Position numbers and translations under genes: made by a program
Notes under the pieces: model-generated
What the model saw: the letters and a program-made list of their open reading frames with translations, nothing else
Told to the model about the DNA's origin: nothing
The model's database searches: none
Shown: piece by piece, positions 11,269-23,071 of the stretch
How positions within the stretch are numbered: the first letter of the stretch is position 1
Layout of the letters: each line of letters begins with the position of its first letter
NCBI GenBank assembly: GCA_963920665.1
Contig: OY987273.1
Location: forward strand, 3,970,501-4,034,500
Length of the DNA stretch: 64,000 bases
Source of the DNA: Straminergon stramineum
Lineage: Eukaryota; Streptophyta; Bryopsida; Hypnales; Calliergonaceae
Reading direction: 5' to 3'

Positions 11269-12737
11269 TAGAAATCGGAGGGGAAGCAGAAGAGCTTGCA
11301 ATAGAGAAGGATGTGGTGGATGATGAAGAGAACTTGTTGGAGGATGACCTACAGAGGCTCCAGAAGGTGGACTCTGTCTGTACTATCAATTCATTGAGGA
11401 TGAAGCCAAAAAACATCTTTCGGCTACTAATTCTACTTTGTTGACTTGTGGCCATGCTAATGGTGAGGCCAACACTTTCATGCAACATGCAATTGTTGGA
11501 GAGAGAATTTGACTATGGTTATCAAGATGGGGCGGCTATTTTCTACGTTTCCACCAAGAATGAAGCAGGCAAGACTTCAAAATTCACGATAGCAGAGATG
11601 GATGAATGGGACCCTTTGTGGAGGTAGAAGAACACTACCTTTGAAGTCTATGTGGATTCTCAATCTGCACTCAAGTTCTTAAAGAACTTGAAGTTCTTTG
11701 TCTACGATGACAACCATTGGCAACTAGCCTAGATGAATGTCATGTCTAGGATGTATTCCATGAATCTTGATTGGCATTATGCAATAGACTGCATTTTTTT
11801 GGATACCAAATGAAAAATTGAGATTGTCATGTAGGTCATGCATGACATCAACAAGTGAGTTCACAAATCACATTGTGCTTTGATGTTGAGTTCTGAACTT
11901 TTATTTCATCTCAAGCTACAATTGGAAAATGAAGTACTCAAGGCATTGCCCCTTTTCCAATATGCAGATCTACAGAGGACTCCCACGTGAAGACGAACCT
12001 AGTACATACCTTATACCAGGTTCAAAAATATGGCCTACTACTAATGGAAAGATTCAATGACATGCTTAGGCCATCGAAGAGGAAAACATGTGTTGCGTTG
12101 CTTGCGAGGAAGACATGGTACTCCATGCTAGATGAGGTCTTCACCTCATTTGTCTTCAGGGTGAGAGACACATTTCGTGGATGTGTCAATTCTATTCTTT
12201 AACGTTTGTTCAATGTTTACTACTCTTCTAGATTATTAACCTAGACCCTTGCAGTTTTGCAGCAAGAGATTGCACAAGCAGTAGATGCAATGCTTCAAAG
12301 GTACCATGAGACCACACCTCCAAATGAAAAGACTACGATAGGGGTGGCTCATGCCATGAGGGTAGGAGCAAAGGAGAAGAACATGAAGCTATACATGAAG
12401 ATGATCAAGTTGCTCACTGTGGCCAATCTTGCTCATGGAGCAGGCTTCCTTGAAGAGGTGAGTTTCATGTTTACAAAATTATGTACCATGTTTCCCTTCC
12501 TAGTATCTTCATGTAAACAAATGATACAATTTCTTCTTGCTAGTGTAGGCGGAGAGGCATTGGAGCTCCAACAAGGTGCTAGAGATGATCCTAGAAAAAT
12601 TGTAGATGATATCCACTTGCAACACCACAGCAAAATACAAGGTGAAATTCTTGCAATGGTGGAACTCCTCCATCCCATCTTGTGATGAGAGGAAGTTTTC
12701 AGCCATGCCCATCTCTAAAACACACTTGGGACCATTT
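11269..12737 (+). pseudogene. Split multi-exon gene remnant, part 1 (exons 1-3)
   Basis: Exon 1 (about 11269-12160) reads in one frame through an acidic region (EKDVVDDEENLLEDDLQRLQ), a MDEWDPLWR block and CIFLDTK...HDINK to LENEVLKALPLFQY. It has several stops and a frameshift near 11985, after which it continues as LVHTLYQVQKYGLLLMER to SFVFR. Intron 1 is 12161-12262 (GTGAGA...TTTTGCAG), exon 2 is 12263-12457 (QEIAQAVDAMLQRYHETT to AHGAGFLEE), and intron 2 is 12458-12548 (GTGAGT...GTGTAG). Exon 3 starts at 12549 and is cut at 12737 by CACTA element 1. I do not recognise the protein family. Splice phases agree across both introns, which supports a real former gene. It may itself be a repeat-borne gene. 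Confidence 0.5.
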
Positions 12738-15700
12738 CACTATAAGAAAACAATGTTTTTTTTGGTGTCCAACCCAAAATACATGATGTCCAAGGTAGAA
12801 CATCCAGTGTCCGTAGAGACATTACAATGTCCAAGGGATGGATTGCGATTTTGGAAAGAATTTAGTAGATGTTGCAAATGATGGTGGCAAATTATAGTAA
12901 AAACAAGTTGGTGTTTCCATTGATGTCCGCATTTTTTGGTGATATGGATAAGGACACATTAATGTCATGAAAATCATCAACAAAAAATCAATTGCTATGT
13001 TAGCTTTAACGGCCCATTTTTACTATGAGTAAAATTGCAAAAATTACTGTAATTTTAGGTAAAACGTCTAATCAAGGTAGAAAAAAAAGGATGGGCAGTC
13101 CAAAGGTAGGCTTAACATTTTGAGATGATGTTGTGGTGGATGTTGTTGCCTGCCACATAGAAATTGATTGACATGGCATCAATGAAAATTGACGTGGCAT
13201 GCCACGTCAATATATATGGTCTGCATTTTGTATATTCTATGTTTATTATGGGTATGTCTACGAGGACATGAAGATGTTTTTGGAAATGATGTGCTAAACA
13301 TTAAGATGCTTACAAAGATGTCGTCGAAGACATGAAGATGTTTCAATAGATGATATGATAAACATTTAGACACTTATCAAGACATCATTAGAGACGTGAC
13401 AACGTTTCTATAAACGTGTTTAGAAATGAAAGAATGTTCTCCGAGACGTCTTAAGAGAGCTTTGGGCATTTTCATAAATGCTTCTTGGATAGGGAGTCAA
13501 AGACCTCTTTATCCAAATTGACCTTCTACCTGATGAATTTTGATAATTTATTCAAGAGTGTAGACCGAGAGTGAGCAACTCAGAACTTTTTTTACAAGTC
13601 TGATAGTGTAGGACATGATGTAATGCCATGCTTTCAGCACTATCAATGTCCACGACATGTGGTTTAAGGTTACATGTATTATACAAGGCAAGAACTAGCA
13701 TAAACATATATAGTCACTAGTATGTACTCTCTTCTTCAGAATGAGTAAAGGAAGTCTTGATGTCAATTTACAACAATAGACAAGAATGTATAATGGTGCA
13801 TGAATATGATAGGGAATATAAGATTCAAAGAAAGTGGTGACTCCACTTTCCAATCTAAATAAAGAATGTTATAAACTATATACCGAATGGTAATATGGTA
13901 TTGACAACATTCTAGACAAGGCAATGCACTCCAGTAGTAAGAAAATCATGCATGCATTTCATGTAAGCGGGTTTGAACATGGCAATGATAAGAAATGCAT
14001 GTCTCCCTTATCATTGGACACCACTACTTCCCCCTCAAAGACCAGAGAACACTAGTACACCTCATGAGATATGCAAGTAGAATGTTGACCTCTCTAATTT
14101 CTTTTTTGTATAGTCTTTGAAAGACTTGGCCCATTTTCATGATAGCTAGGTGCATGTTCTCATCCAAGATGTTTTGAATAGCCACTAAACTCTAGAAGGT
14201 CACTTCCCTTTATATTTTGTAGCCACGTGTGTTCACCACATATTTGTTTGGGGGCTATTTACTAAGAAATTATGATTCTTAGGGTTCCTTTTAGAAGAAA
14301 AAAGCTATTTGGTCTTAATTTTAGGTATCCTATAGATAATTATAAATAAAAATCTAGCTTAATTCTTGGCATGCTATAGTACTTATAGACTTTGGGCATT
14401 TTGTTTTGTTTGATAATAAAGGATTTTAGAATGAATGTTTAGCTTAAAAACATGCAACATACAAGAAATTAGGATCAAATTCAAAAGCAACATGAAACAA
14501 ACACTAATTGATTAACCATTTAACCCTTAACTTCTTGAATGGCTAGAATGTGGCCACTTTGGATTTTGAAGTGTTTTTTCTATTATTAAAAATATTTAGA
14601 TGAAGTTGTACTTGAAGTGATCCTTTGAAGAATGAAGTTGACAATCTTTGTATGTGTTTAGATTTACATGACAAGCTATTGTGGTTTTAAAAAATAATTC
14701 CTAAGCATAGGTGGTTGGATGCTTGGACAAAAAAGTCAATAGGTTGGGAGGAATTGGTCAATGAAAGTGTAGATATGAATGGATAAGCATAGCTTGTAGA
14801 TAGTGTTTTGACCCTTGAAATGCACATCGTCAATACAATTTTAACTCTTTGAATAAATTATTTTTTCACATTGTGTCTTTTGAACTTCCCTTTTGATATA
14901 TAATTTCCTACTGTTGGAATTGTCATTACATTAATAATATCTAATTGACATTTTATATTAAACTCAAAAAAATATTTAATTTGGAGATGTTGGTTTGTCA
15001 AGGTCATCATCTTACATTTTGTAGGCCCAAAAGTTATGAAATTTGTTATTATAAATTCCCACCTTGTAAACACTCTAATTTATAACAAGTTGTCTAATAG
15101 TCCAAAAATCAATTGAAATCAAGAGATTTTTCTATACTCTATTTTACATATAATGATGTTTCAAGACTAAAGACTAAAGTAGATCCAAACCATTTATAAA
15201 TTTTTTTTTCAATGAATAAAATGCATCTTGTAGTTTAACTCATGTGGTTTTCTACTTTTCATAGAGTGACCTCCCCAAGTCATAGGAAGAAGTTACATAA
15301 GAACATGAACTAGTGCATTAGGTAGAAGTAAGTGCTTCACTTCTCTCATGATAATGCTTAACAAGTAGGGAACATTCCCACACTTTGTTTTAGCTCATAG
15401 TAGTTGAAAACTTGAAATCATATTGCACATAATTTCACTATTATTAATGCCTCAACATCAATGTTGTGGACAATACCAACATGTCTATTGGGACATCCTA
15501 TATGGTGATATACTATCAAAAGGCATGTTGTCTATAATGTCATTGTGCAACTATAATGTTTCTAGAGACATTGAGACAATATAACTGAACAATTCAATCA
15601 ACATTTAATCCACTTGAAGACAACCATTTTTTTACAACATATTTTCATGTGCGCCATACACAATGAGGATGGATGAAATTTAGAGGGATATTAGAAAAAT

Positions 15701-16906
15701 ATCAAAGAAAGTATCCCTTCCAATCCTTCTTTGAAAATTTGTCCATAACTTTTGATCTAATGTTTGAAATCTCAATAAGATTTTTGGAGATAAAATTTTG
15801 TTTGTTTTCCCAAATTTTCTGAGTTTGAAGTTTTAAGAAAAAAGTCAATCTACTATGCCTAAATGAAGTTTGAAATTGTGTTTGTAATATAATTCTTGTG
15901 TTTTACATATCCCATGTTGTTTGTCATGCCTCTACTATCCCACTTATATAAGTATCTCACCTTCACACCTTTGGAAAATCATATTATGAAGCCCTTAGAA
16001 GCCATGTGACATAATTGTTGATTATGGTTTGTCTTGAATGGTGTACTCTACATGATGCATTTTATAAGGTGTATTATGTACTTTGTATAGTGCATTGTAC
16101 ATGATGTACTATGTATGATAAGCGATATAGGACATTATGTTTGCACTTGGTTCTTATAAGAGGCATGTGATTATCCGTATAGACAGCATGTTGAATAGTG
16201 GACAATTTTGCATACCACATAGATGACCAGGGTAACATCATTTTGTTCACCTATATCTTATTCGACATCTAGGAGGTAACCATGGTGAAATGTAGACATC
16301 TAATGTGACATTCTGAAGCATTTGAATGTTCAAGTTGATGTCTCGAAAGGCATCTAGTGATCTAAATTGTTGTCTCAAAAGACATCCAAAAAACGTTTGG
16401 ACATCCATATTACTATCTCAAAAGACATCTCGAAAAACATTTGGATGTCGATGTTGATGTCTCAGAAGACATCTAGGAAAACATTTGGATGTCTATATTG
16501 ATGTTTCAAAAAATGGTAAAAAAATTTGGTACAGTAGAAAGTTATATAGACGTGGCATGCCACATCAACCTTGCTAGATGCCAGGTCAACTTTCTCGCTA
16601 CCATGTCAAATGCCATATTAGATGCCATGTCATAGGTGGAGACGGATGAAAAAAAATCCTATGGGGCTTCGTGCATCTATGTGGCGCTCAAGTGGTAGCC
16701 ACATGACAAATTTTCAAAACCCTGTTGACCCATGTTTTTTGGGATGTTTGATTAAAAACTTAAGGATGTTTGATGTTTTTTTGGGTGTTTTGGGCACGTC
16801 TTAGGCAACGCAAAGTTTTAGACGTCTATGTAGACATTTTAAGACATCACTCAAGACATCGGCATGTAGAATTCCTTGATTAGAAAAACACTATTTTCTT
16901 ATAGTG
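12738..16906. mobile_element. Non-autonomous CACTA element 1, 4169 bp
   Basis: The left end is CACTATAAGAAAACAATGTT and the right end, read inward on the other strand, is CACTATAAGAAAATAGTGTT. Over 23 bases they differ at two positions. The element is flanked by TTT at 12735-12737 and 16907-16909, the 3-bp target duplication expected for CACTA transposons. Both subterminal regions are packed with short direct and inverted copies of GACATC/GATGTC and of GTGGCATGCCAC-like motifs, as in other CACTA elements. No transposase frame is present, so it must have been moved by proteins of a related autonomous copy. The ends and subterminal motifs match the large element at 33858-52759. Confidence 0.92.
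15945..15952 (+). promoter_or_regulatory. Possible TATA box in CACTA element 1
   Basis: TATATAAG lies in a short CT-rich context about 950 bases before the right end. CACTA element 2 has TATAAAG at the corresponding place (20968), followed in both by TGTAT/GTATT-rich sequence. Conservation of position suggests a relict promoter, but there is no gene downstream. Confidence 0.3.
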
Positions 16907-17882
16907 TTTCTAAATAAGTGTGTTTGATTTGTGGGGGTAAGTGCCTTCCGAGATTTCATCATTAAATTCCAATGTTTCGTTTATGCTTCTTAATACCACA
17001 TTCTTCAATTCGTAATGTCTCTTCAATCTTCATGATTGAGAGAAACTAATAATGGTGCCCATCAATTTCTACAGATTGAAGATGTGGCAGTGGAATACTT
17101 CAAGGGGGTGGTCCAACATGACAACATCAAGATCAACATGGATGTCCCAATGCAACTAGAGACATTATCGGAATATGTGGAGGGATGGAGGAGGACGGTT
17201 TGGAACCAAGATTTCATCCTTACCTAAAGGGAGGAAATTATTTCAAGGAGGGAGACTCCTTCTTGACTTTTGAGGGGGCCAACTTGGTTGTTCAAAGGGT
17301 TCTCTACTAGTATGTTTCTAGCCCTGTGCCTTCTGAATTGGTATAGTATCATCGCATTTCATAAAGATGATACTTTCATATGTTTGATACTTTAGGATGA
17401 TGTTGATTTCCTTCATATTCACTATAAAGTGAGGTTTTTGACTCACATTGAGAGTGTCTACAAGTACATCTTCAACCTCACTTGCATGTGATTGAGGTTG
17501 TACACATACCTATAATTATACCCAATTTGGAGTAACTACATGCCTTTGGAATTGATTTAAAGTGCATACACATGGATGGAGGGAGTACGTGATCCTATTG
17601 CGAATTGCTTGCAAATTTCTAGAGTTTGCGTTCTTTTTGGATTTTTGAATTGGTCTCCATGGTAGATGATATGGTATCCCCCTTTTCTTGATTTGTTCCT
17701 CATTTTTGTAATTGCCTCTTAGGCCTATTTCTTATTCTCTACAACTACTTCAAGTATGAGCTTAAAGCAAAGGGAGCAATCCAATAGAAGGACCTACTTC
17801 TATTCCTCGCATCATGGTTGGACCACAGCTTAGGGGACTGCATGTTCACCATTGCTTAGCTCAGTGGAAGGACATGGTATTT
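16907..17882 (+). pseudogene. Split multi-exon gene remnant, part 2
   Basis: Exon 3 resumes at 16910, right after the second TTT, and ends at 16936 before a consensus donor (GTAAGT). Joining 12737 to 16910 keeps the frame. The next exon starts at 17075 after TTTCTACAG and reads IEDVAVEYFKGVVQHDN, then LETLSEYVEGWRRTVW. A frameshift near 17215 leads into YLKGGNYFKEGDSFLTFEGA. Around 17815-17882 another exon piece reads LDHSLGDCMFTIA, then a TAG where Gln (CAG) is likely, then LSGRTWYL. It is cut at 17882 by CACTA element 2. The product remains unidentified. Sequence in between (17350-17810) is broken and probably includes introns. Confidence 0.5.
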
Positions 17883-19701
17883 CACTACAAGAGAATCGGG
17901 TTTTTTTTAAGTCTAACCAAAAATGTAGCATGTCCAAGGTGGACATGCTATGTCCAGAAAAACATTAAGATGTTTACTGGATGGATGCAACAAAAGTGTA
18001 GATTTACGTGAATGTTGTAGAAAATAAAATAAAATTATAGACACAACATGTAGGTGCTACCAAAAATAACTATGTCCTCAAAGACATGACTACAGACATA
18101 CTGATGTTCCAAAGATTGTCTGAGAAAACAATTGTTGCCATGTCAACATCCCTGGTCCGTTTTAACTATGGATAAATTAGTAGAAGTTATTGTGGTCTAG
18201 GAAAAAATGGTTGCCCAAGGTGAAAAAAAAGACAATGGGCAAGCAATTAGGAAAAAAAGATGACGTGGCATTTGACGTGGACATGAAAATGTTGATGTGG
18301 CATGCCATGTCAGCATACACGGTCCACCCATGTCAAATTTGTCGGATGTTCTTGTGAACATCAATTGGGACGTACAAATGTTTCTGAAGACATGAAGTTG
18401 CTTCTAAAGACATTAAGATGTTTCTCAAAACATGAAGACATTTCTAAAGACATTACTTTTGGTAGCACCATCTTCAACTCCTTATCAATATGATTTAATA
18501 GCGGATATTGTCCAATGTGCAATTCGTTATGTCTAAGCAAACAGCCTAACCTCCATCAAATGAAGAAAGGTATTTTTAGCAATGTTCACATGACTACAAT
18601 ATGGCCTTTTACCTAGCTTCTAGTGATATAAACGTCTATAAAAGAGTGCTTTCATACATACCATACAATTTGACAATTGCTAGAAACGACCATATTCATT
18701 GTAAGTATCTTGTGTGGATTTTGTAAACCCAATTTCTTCTTTGATGTATGACAATGGACATGGATGCACAAGAAAACATTAACATGAATGTGGATGACAA
18801 GTCCAAACAAGATAAACTATTCATTTTGTGCTCACAAATGGTGCAATTCATTACATTTTGACTATGAATGACAAGGTCCTACACTGAATCCACCTCAAAC
18901 AATTCAAAAAATGATAGTGGGTACAAGCAAGCTTCAATTTGAGTACCCCATAAAGGTCGTCACACAATAGAAACTTGTTTGCCTCAAGTAGAATACAATA
19001 TGGAATCACCCAAAGAAATTGCCATGAATTGATTAAAGTTGTTCATTTGATTCTTGTAAGCCCATTCAAGATTATCATAGTGTCCATTTTTCACTCAAGA
19101 TTCAAAAAGGAATATAATTATGTAGTAGAAAGTATTTTCAAATCACTTTGTTGGTTTATAATGTTTTAATAGCCAATTGTAGTAATTTATAACTTGATCT
19201 GGGATATTTAATTATTTTTCTTGATTTTTCAAATCATGTTCAGTTTCACAAGGAGGGGATATAATTAAAAGGAATTCAAAATTGGATATTCTTTTGGATT
19301 TCATTACTGAAACATGAAAAGTGAGTTGCAAAGTAATGAATAGGCAAAAAATCATGGTAGAATTCTTGTGTACATGTATATTTTCTATTGATATGATACC
19401 AAACTTTGCTAAATTCTAATATATATGAAAAATGAAAGATTTAATAAGTTTTGATTCATGAAAATGATTTGACTATATGTGTTTTTAACAATGCCAGTGT
19501 TTTAAAAAAACTACTCTCATTTCTATTTACAAAATAGGCTAATTGAAGATTATTTCATTCCTGATTCTTTAGTTTTTGGCTTTTGTATCCCAAGCATGCT
19601 TATACCATAGTTACATTTTCATAAGAGCACCCCTCCCTGTTTTTAGATGACATTAGATACAAGTCACACCTAGCATCCACAACTTCTAATTATGTCTCCT
19701 A

Positions 19702-19926
19702 ATGAATGTTTTCAAGACAACGGTCCTTATAGGAGACATAGAGGTAGACAAGCCACCCTATCCTTTAGATGTTTTGTGTAACATTTGCAAACCATTAGAC
19801 ATGTATGTAAAGGATGTAGATGAGCTAAACTTCAACCTCAAGAATTGTGTTGTCACCTACAATAACAAAGTAGGCTCTTCTTTTGTCTATGGGATGCTAC
19901 ATTGGATCCTCAATTTTTTGCATTAG
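19702..19926 (+). CDS. Short hypothetical frame inside CACTA element 2
   Basis: A 74-residue frame (MNVFKTTVLIGDIEVDKPPY at its start) with a CNICKPLDMYVKDVDELNFN segment. It is the most protein-like stretch inside the element. It could be a captured gene piece or chance. A second frame at 20429-20695 is similar in quality. Neither resembles a CACTA gene. Confidence 0.15.
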   Translation: MNVFKTTVLIGDIEVDKPPYPLDVLCNICKPLDMYVKDVDELNFNLKNCVVTYNNKVGSSFVYGMLHWILNFLH

Positions 19927-20967
19927 TTGTAGTCCATCAAAGTCCTTGTCATTTTGCAATTGAACCATGTTTGGGGTCAACTGGGTAGAGTGTAGTGCCT
20001 TCCATCTACCTCTAACCTCTGTTCGGCACAAAACTTTCCAACCACTTTAATGTGGGTCGTTGAAGAAGAACACTTATTAGCTTTCCATAAAAAAATGCAA
20101 ATGAATCAAGGTGGACCTTCCCATCTATTTGATTGAAGTTTGTCAAGTTGAAGTTGTAACTATCTCATTGAATGCTTAGGAATTCGACATCTCTTGTCCC
20201 CCTCATGCAATTGCATAGTAACATTGTAAAGTAGTGGTTTCTATAATCCAAGACCAAAATTTCCTCAATGTACTCATATACTTGTGGGTGGCTTCTAATG
20301 ACATGTTCACAAGTGTTTAATGAAATTGGTGATGAAACATGCTATTGCATTTGAGTCATAGGTGATGAGACTACCTTTTAAGCTAAAGACAAGAAGATGC
20401 ATTCCATGACAATATATTTGAAGAGGTAATGTCACATTCCACTATAGGGTTTGTATGTACTACATTCTGTCATCTTCCAATGGATGTCCAAAATGTTCAT
20501 CTTCCTTCACCACAAATATCAACTATTCCCCAAAAGGTGGGAATTTTACTTAGGGTAGATAACAAACAATTCTTTGTGGTTGAGAGTGCCTTGATTGCAA
20601 AGAAAAAGCTCCATGCCACTTCCATCTCTAGGTCTTTGTCAAGATGTATTCCCTACATGAGGCAACACTTGGTATTGTTTAGAGCATTAGTTTAAACAAT
20701 TGCATGCAATATCTTGACCCTAGTTTGAGGGCTATAGATGTCTACACTGATGCTCTTTGATCAGTGTCTATATTTGCAAAGGCAACTACCTACAATGTCT
20801 ACTTATATATTAGCATAAATATCGACATGTACTTTTGATGTTTTCCATGACATCTCAAAAAACATTTAGACATTTAAATGTGCTCTAAAATTCTATTTTT
20901 AACAATTCTTGCATTTTCCAGATCCCATATTGTTTGTCTAACTGCCTAGTGCCTACCACCCCACTAG

Positions 20968-20974
20968 TATAAAG
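20968..20974 (+). promoter_or_regulatory. Possible TATA box in CACTA element 2
   Basis: TATAAAG at the position matching TATATAAG in element 1, about 900 bases from the right end. No gene follows. Confidence 0.3.
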
Positions 20975-21872
20975 AGATTGTCTTGTCCTCTCCATATAAT
21001 CACATGAAGTGGCTTGTGAAGTCATGTGCTATAATATCCAAATATGGTGTATTTTATATGGCATATTGTATATGTTGTATAGTATATGGTGTATTATGTA
21101 TGACATGTTGTATTGTACATTATATTGTTTATTTTTTAGTATGTAGAGTGTATTTTGTATGATGTATTGTATGTTGTATTTGAAATGTTGTATTGTATAT
21201 TATGAAACATGGATGTGCATTATATAGGACTCGTGTAACTATCCATATTGACATCATGCTAAACATTGCATCCAACCACATGAATGTCAAAGGTGACATG
21301 ATTATGTTCTTCTAAATCATAGTGGATGTTGCAAGAGGTATTGATGGTGAAATGTGGATGTCTATAATGACATCCCAAATCATCTAGATGCTTAAGTTGA
21401 TGTCTTACTAAACATCTAGACATTTAAATTAACGTCTTAGAAAATGTTTGGATGTCTAAATTGATATCTTCAAAAAAATATTAAATTTTTTAAACAATTG
21501 AAAAATGTGCTAATGTGGCATGCCATGTCATCCTTTGTGGATGCCATGTCATTTCTTTTCCTATCGCCACATCAAGTGCCACCTCAAATGCCACATCATA
21601 GACAAGTATAGATGGAAAAAATTCCTACATAGCTTCCCACGCACGCATGGCACTTAGGTGGCAGCTACATGGCAACTTAATAGACCCAGTTGACCCATGT
21701 TTTTTGTGATGTCTAGTGGAAAACATGGTGATGTCAAGTTAGATTTTTGATGTTTTGGGCACGTCTGCACAAACACAATTTTTTTGACACCCATACAAAC
21801 GTCAAAAAACATCACGCACAACATGCCAACACATAATCCTGACATAAAAAACAAAACGGGTTTCTTATAGTG

Positions 21873-22870
21873 TTTGGACTACACATCGGCATTCACTCAT
21901 TCGTCCGAGGTGTAGCTATGGGCATCTTTAGATGGCAAAGGGGCCATCAACTTGGATGTGGACAAGTTTGCAAGAATGACAGACAAGCATAGGAGGAAGG
22001 CCATCGTGAGGAGGGAAGCCAATGACTGGGAAAAAGAAGCCCGCTTCCAAGTCCTTTTTACCACCAAGAAGAAGAAGGAAGTAGAGTGACTTGCCAAGTT
22101 GGCAAAAAAGAAGGAGAAAGAGAAAGAAGAAGGCCAAGGTTGGAGGCCAAGTTCTAGCATCCTCCACGATGGATCAAGGATCCGAGATGCAAGTTGGATC
22201 TCAAAGTGGAGTGAAGAAGAAGGCCACTCTCTCGTAGCCCATGGAAGAAGTCATCACTCATGTGACATAATCGATTGTCCTCACCGAAGATGATTTGGCC
22301 AAATCTAAGAATTTGATTCTCAACATCTCCATTGATGACCTCGTGGATGACATGGAGTCGAAGACAAAGACCTAGTATATGGAGGTCATGGCCTTCTTAA
22401 AGAAGGTATGCATCTATAATTTGAAATTGAAAATGTGGTTGGAAGTTTTCATTCAAATTATTGTAGTTTGGGGTTGCAATTAATTTTTTGATGTATTCTT
22501 CATTGGCAAGTATTAGCGGGGAAGCCTTGCATATTTTATGGTGTTCCAAAGGCTAGGCTGGGAGTAGATGTCTTGTTCTTTGACTGCTTGGAGAACTTGC
22601 CTGTGCCAGGGCTATCTTCTCCGCCAAGTGAGGTGCTGGAATGGAACGAAGATGCTAGAGATGAAGCCCTACAATTAGCATTTGGTTTTGCTTCCAATAA
22701 TCTACTAGACCATGGTTGCATCATAGTCTTTCATTTGTGGAGCACAAAGGCATAGTCAGATATTGTTGGACTATATATGACATACGACATTGTGAAGAAG
22801 AAAGAGTAGATGGGAATGAAACACATGCACTTGACCTTGGCTATAGACAAAACGAAGACAATAAAATCCA
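21873..22870 (+). pseudogene. Split multi-exon gene remnant, part 3, with a faint methyltransferase-like segment
   Basis: The frame interrupted at 17882 continues at 21876 as DYTSAFTHSSEV, then LDGKGAINLDVDKFARM and a lysine-rich stretch (FQVLFTTKKKKEVE, AKLAKKKEKEKEE). Acidic sequence ISIDDLVDDMESKTKT leads to AFLKK before a GTATGC donor near 22406. A later exon (about 22517-22755) reads CIFYGVPKARLGVDVLFFDC, then EWNEDARDEALQLAFGFAS and HGCIIVFHLWS. The order of an LGVDVLFFD strand and, further on, a GCIIVFH strand recalls the motif IV/V layout of N6-adenine methyltransferase folds, but the expected DPPY-type tetrapeptide is DCLE here. That reading is weak. The gene is broken by stops and ends before LTR-like copy A. 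Confidence 0.4.
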
Positions 22871-23071
22871 TTCCATTTCTCTAGATTTAAAACTATTTCA
22901 AAATGTAGTACATTTTATGCATTTGTAATATACAAATGTCTTGAGTGTTGCAAATGCAAAAATTTGGAATCACCTTCTTGGTAAAGGACTTAGGCGCGAA
23001 AGGGAAATCCAATTTCTCTTTTAAGTGTACTATTAAGATGGTCAAGGATGGTGTTGACATTACACAGGACT

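Larger units (their letters stand above)
17883..21872. mobile_element. Non-autonomous CACTA element 2, 3990 bp
   Basis: The left end is CACTACAAGAGAATCGGGTT and the right end, read inward, is CACTATAAGAAACCCGTTTT. TTT flanks both sides (17880-17882 and 21873-21875). Subterminal regions carry the same GACAT/GATGTC-type motifs and GTGGCATGCCAC blocks as element 1, and the region just before the right end aligns with element 1 (TATA-like site, TGTAT-rich stretch, then the motif array). The ends are more diverged from each other than those of element 1, suggesting a somewhat older copy. No transposase is encoded. Confidence 0.9.
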
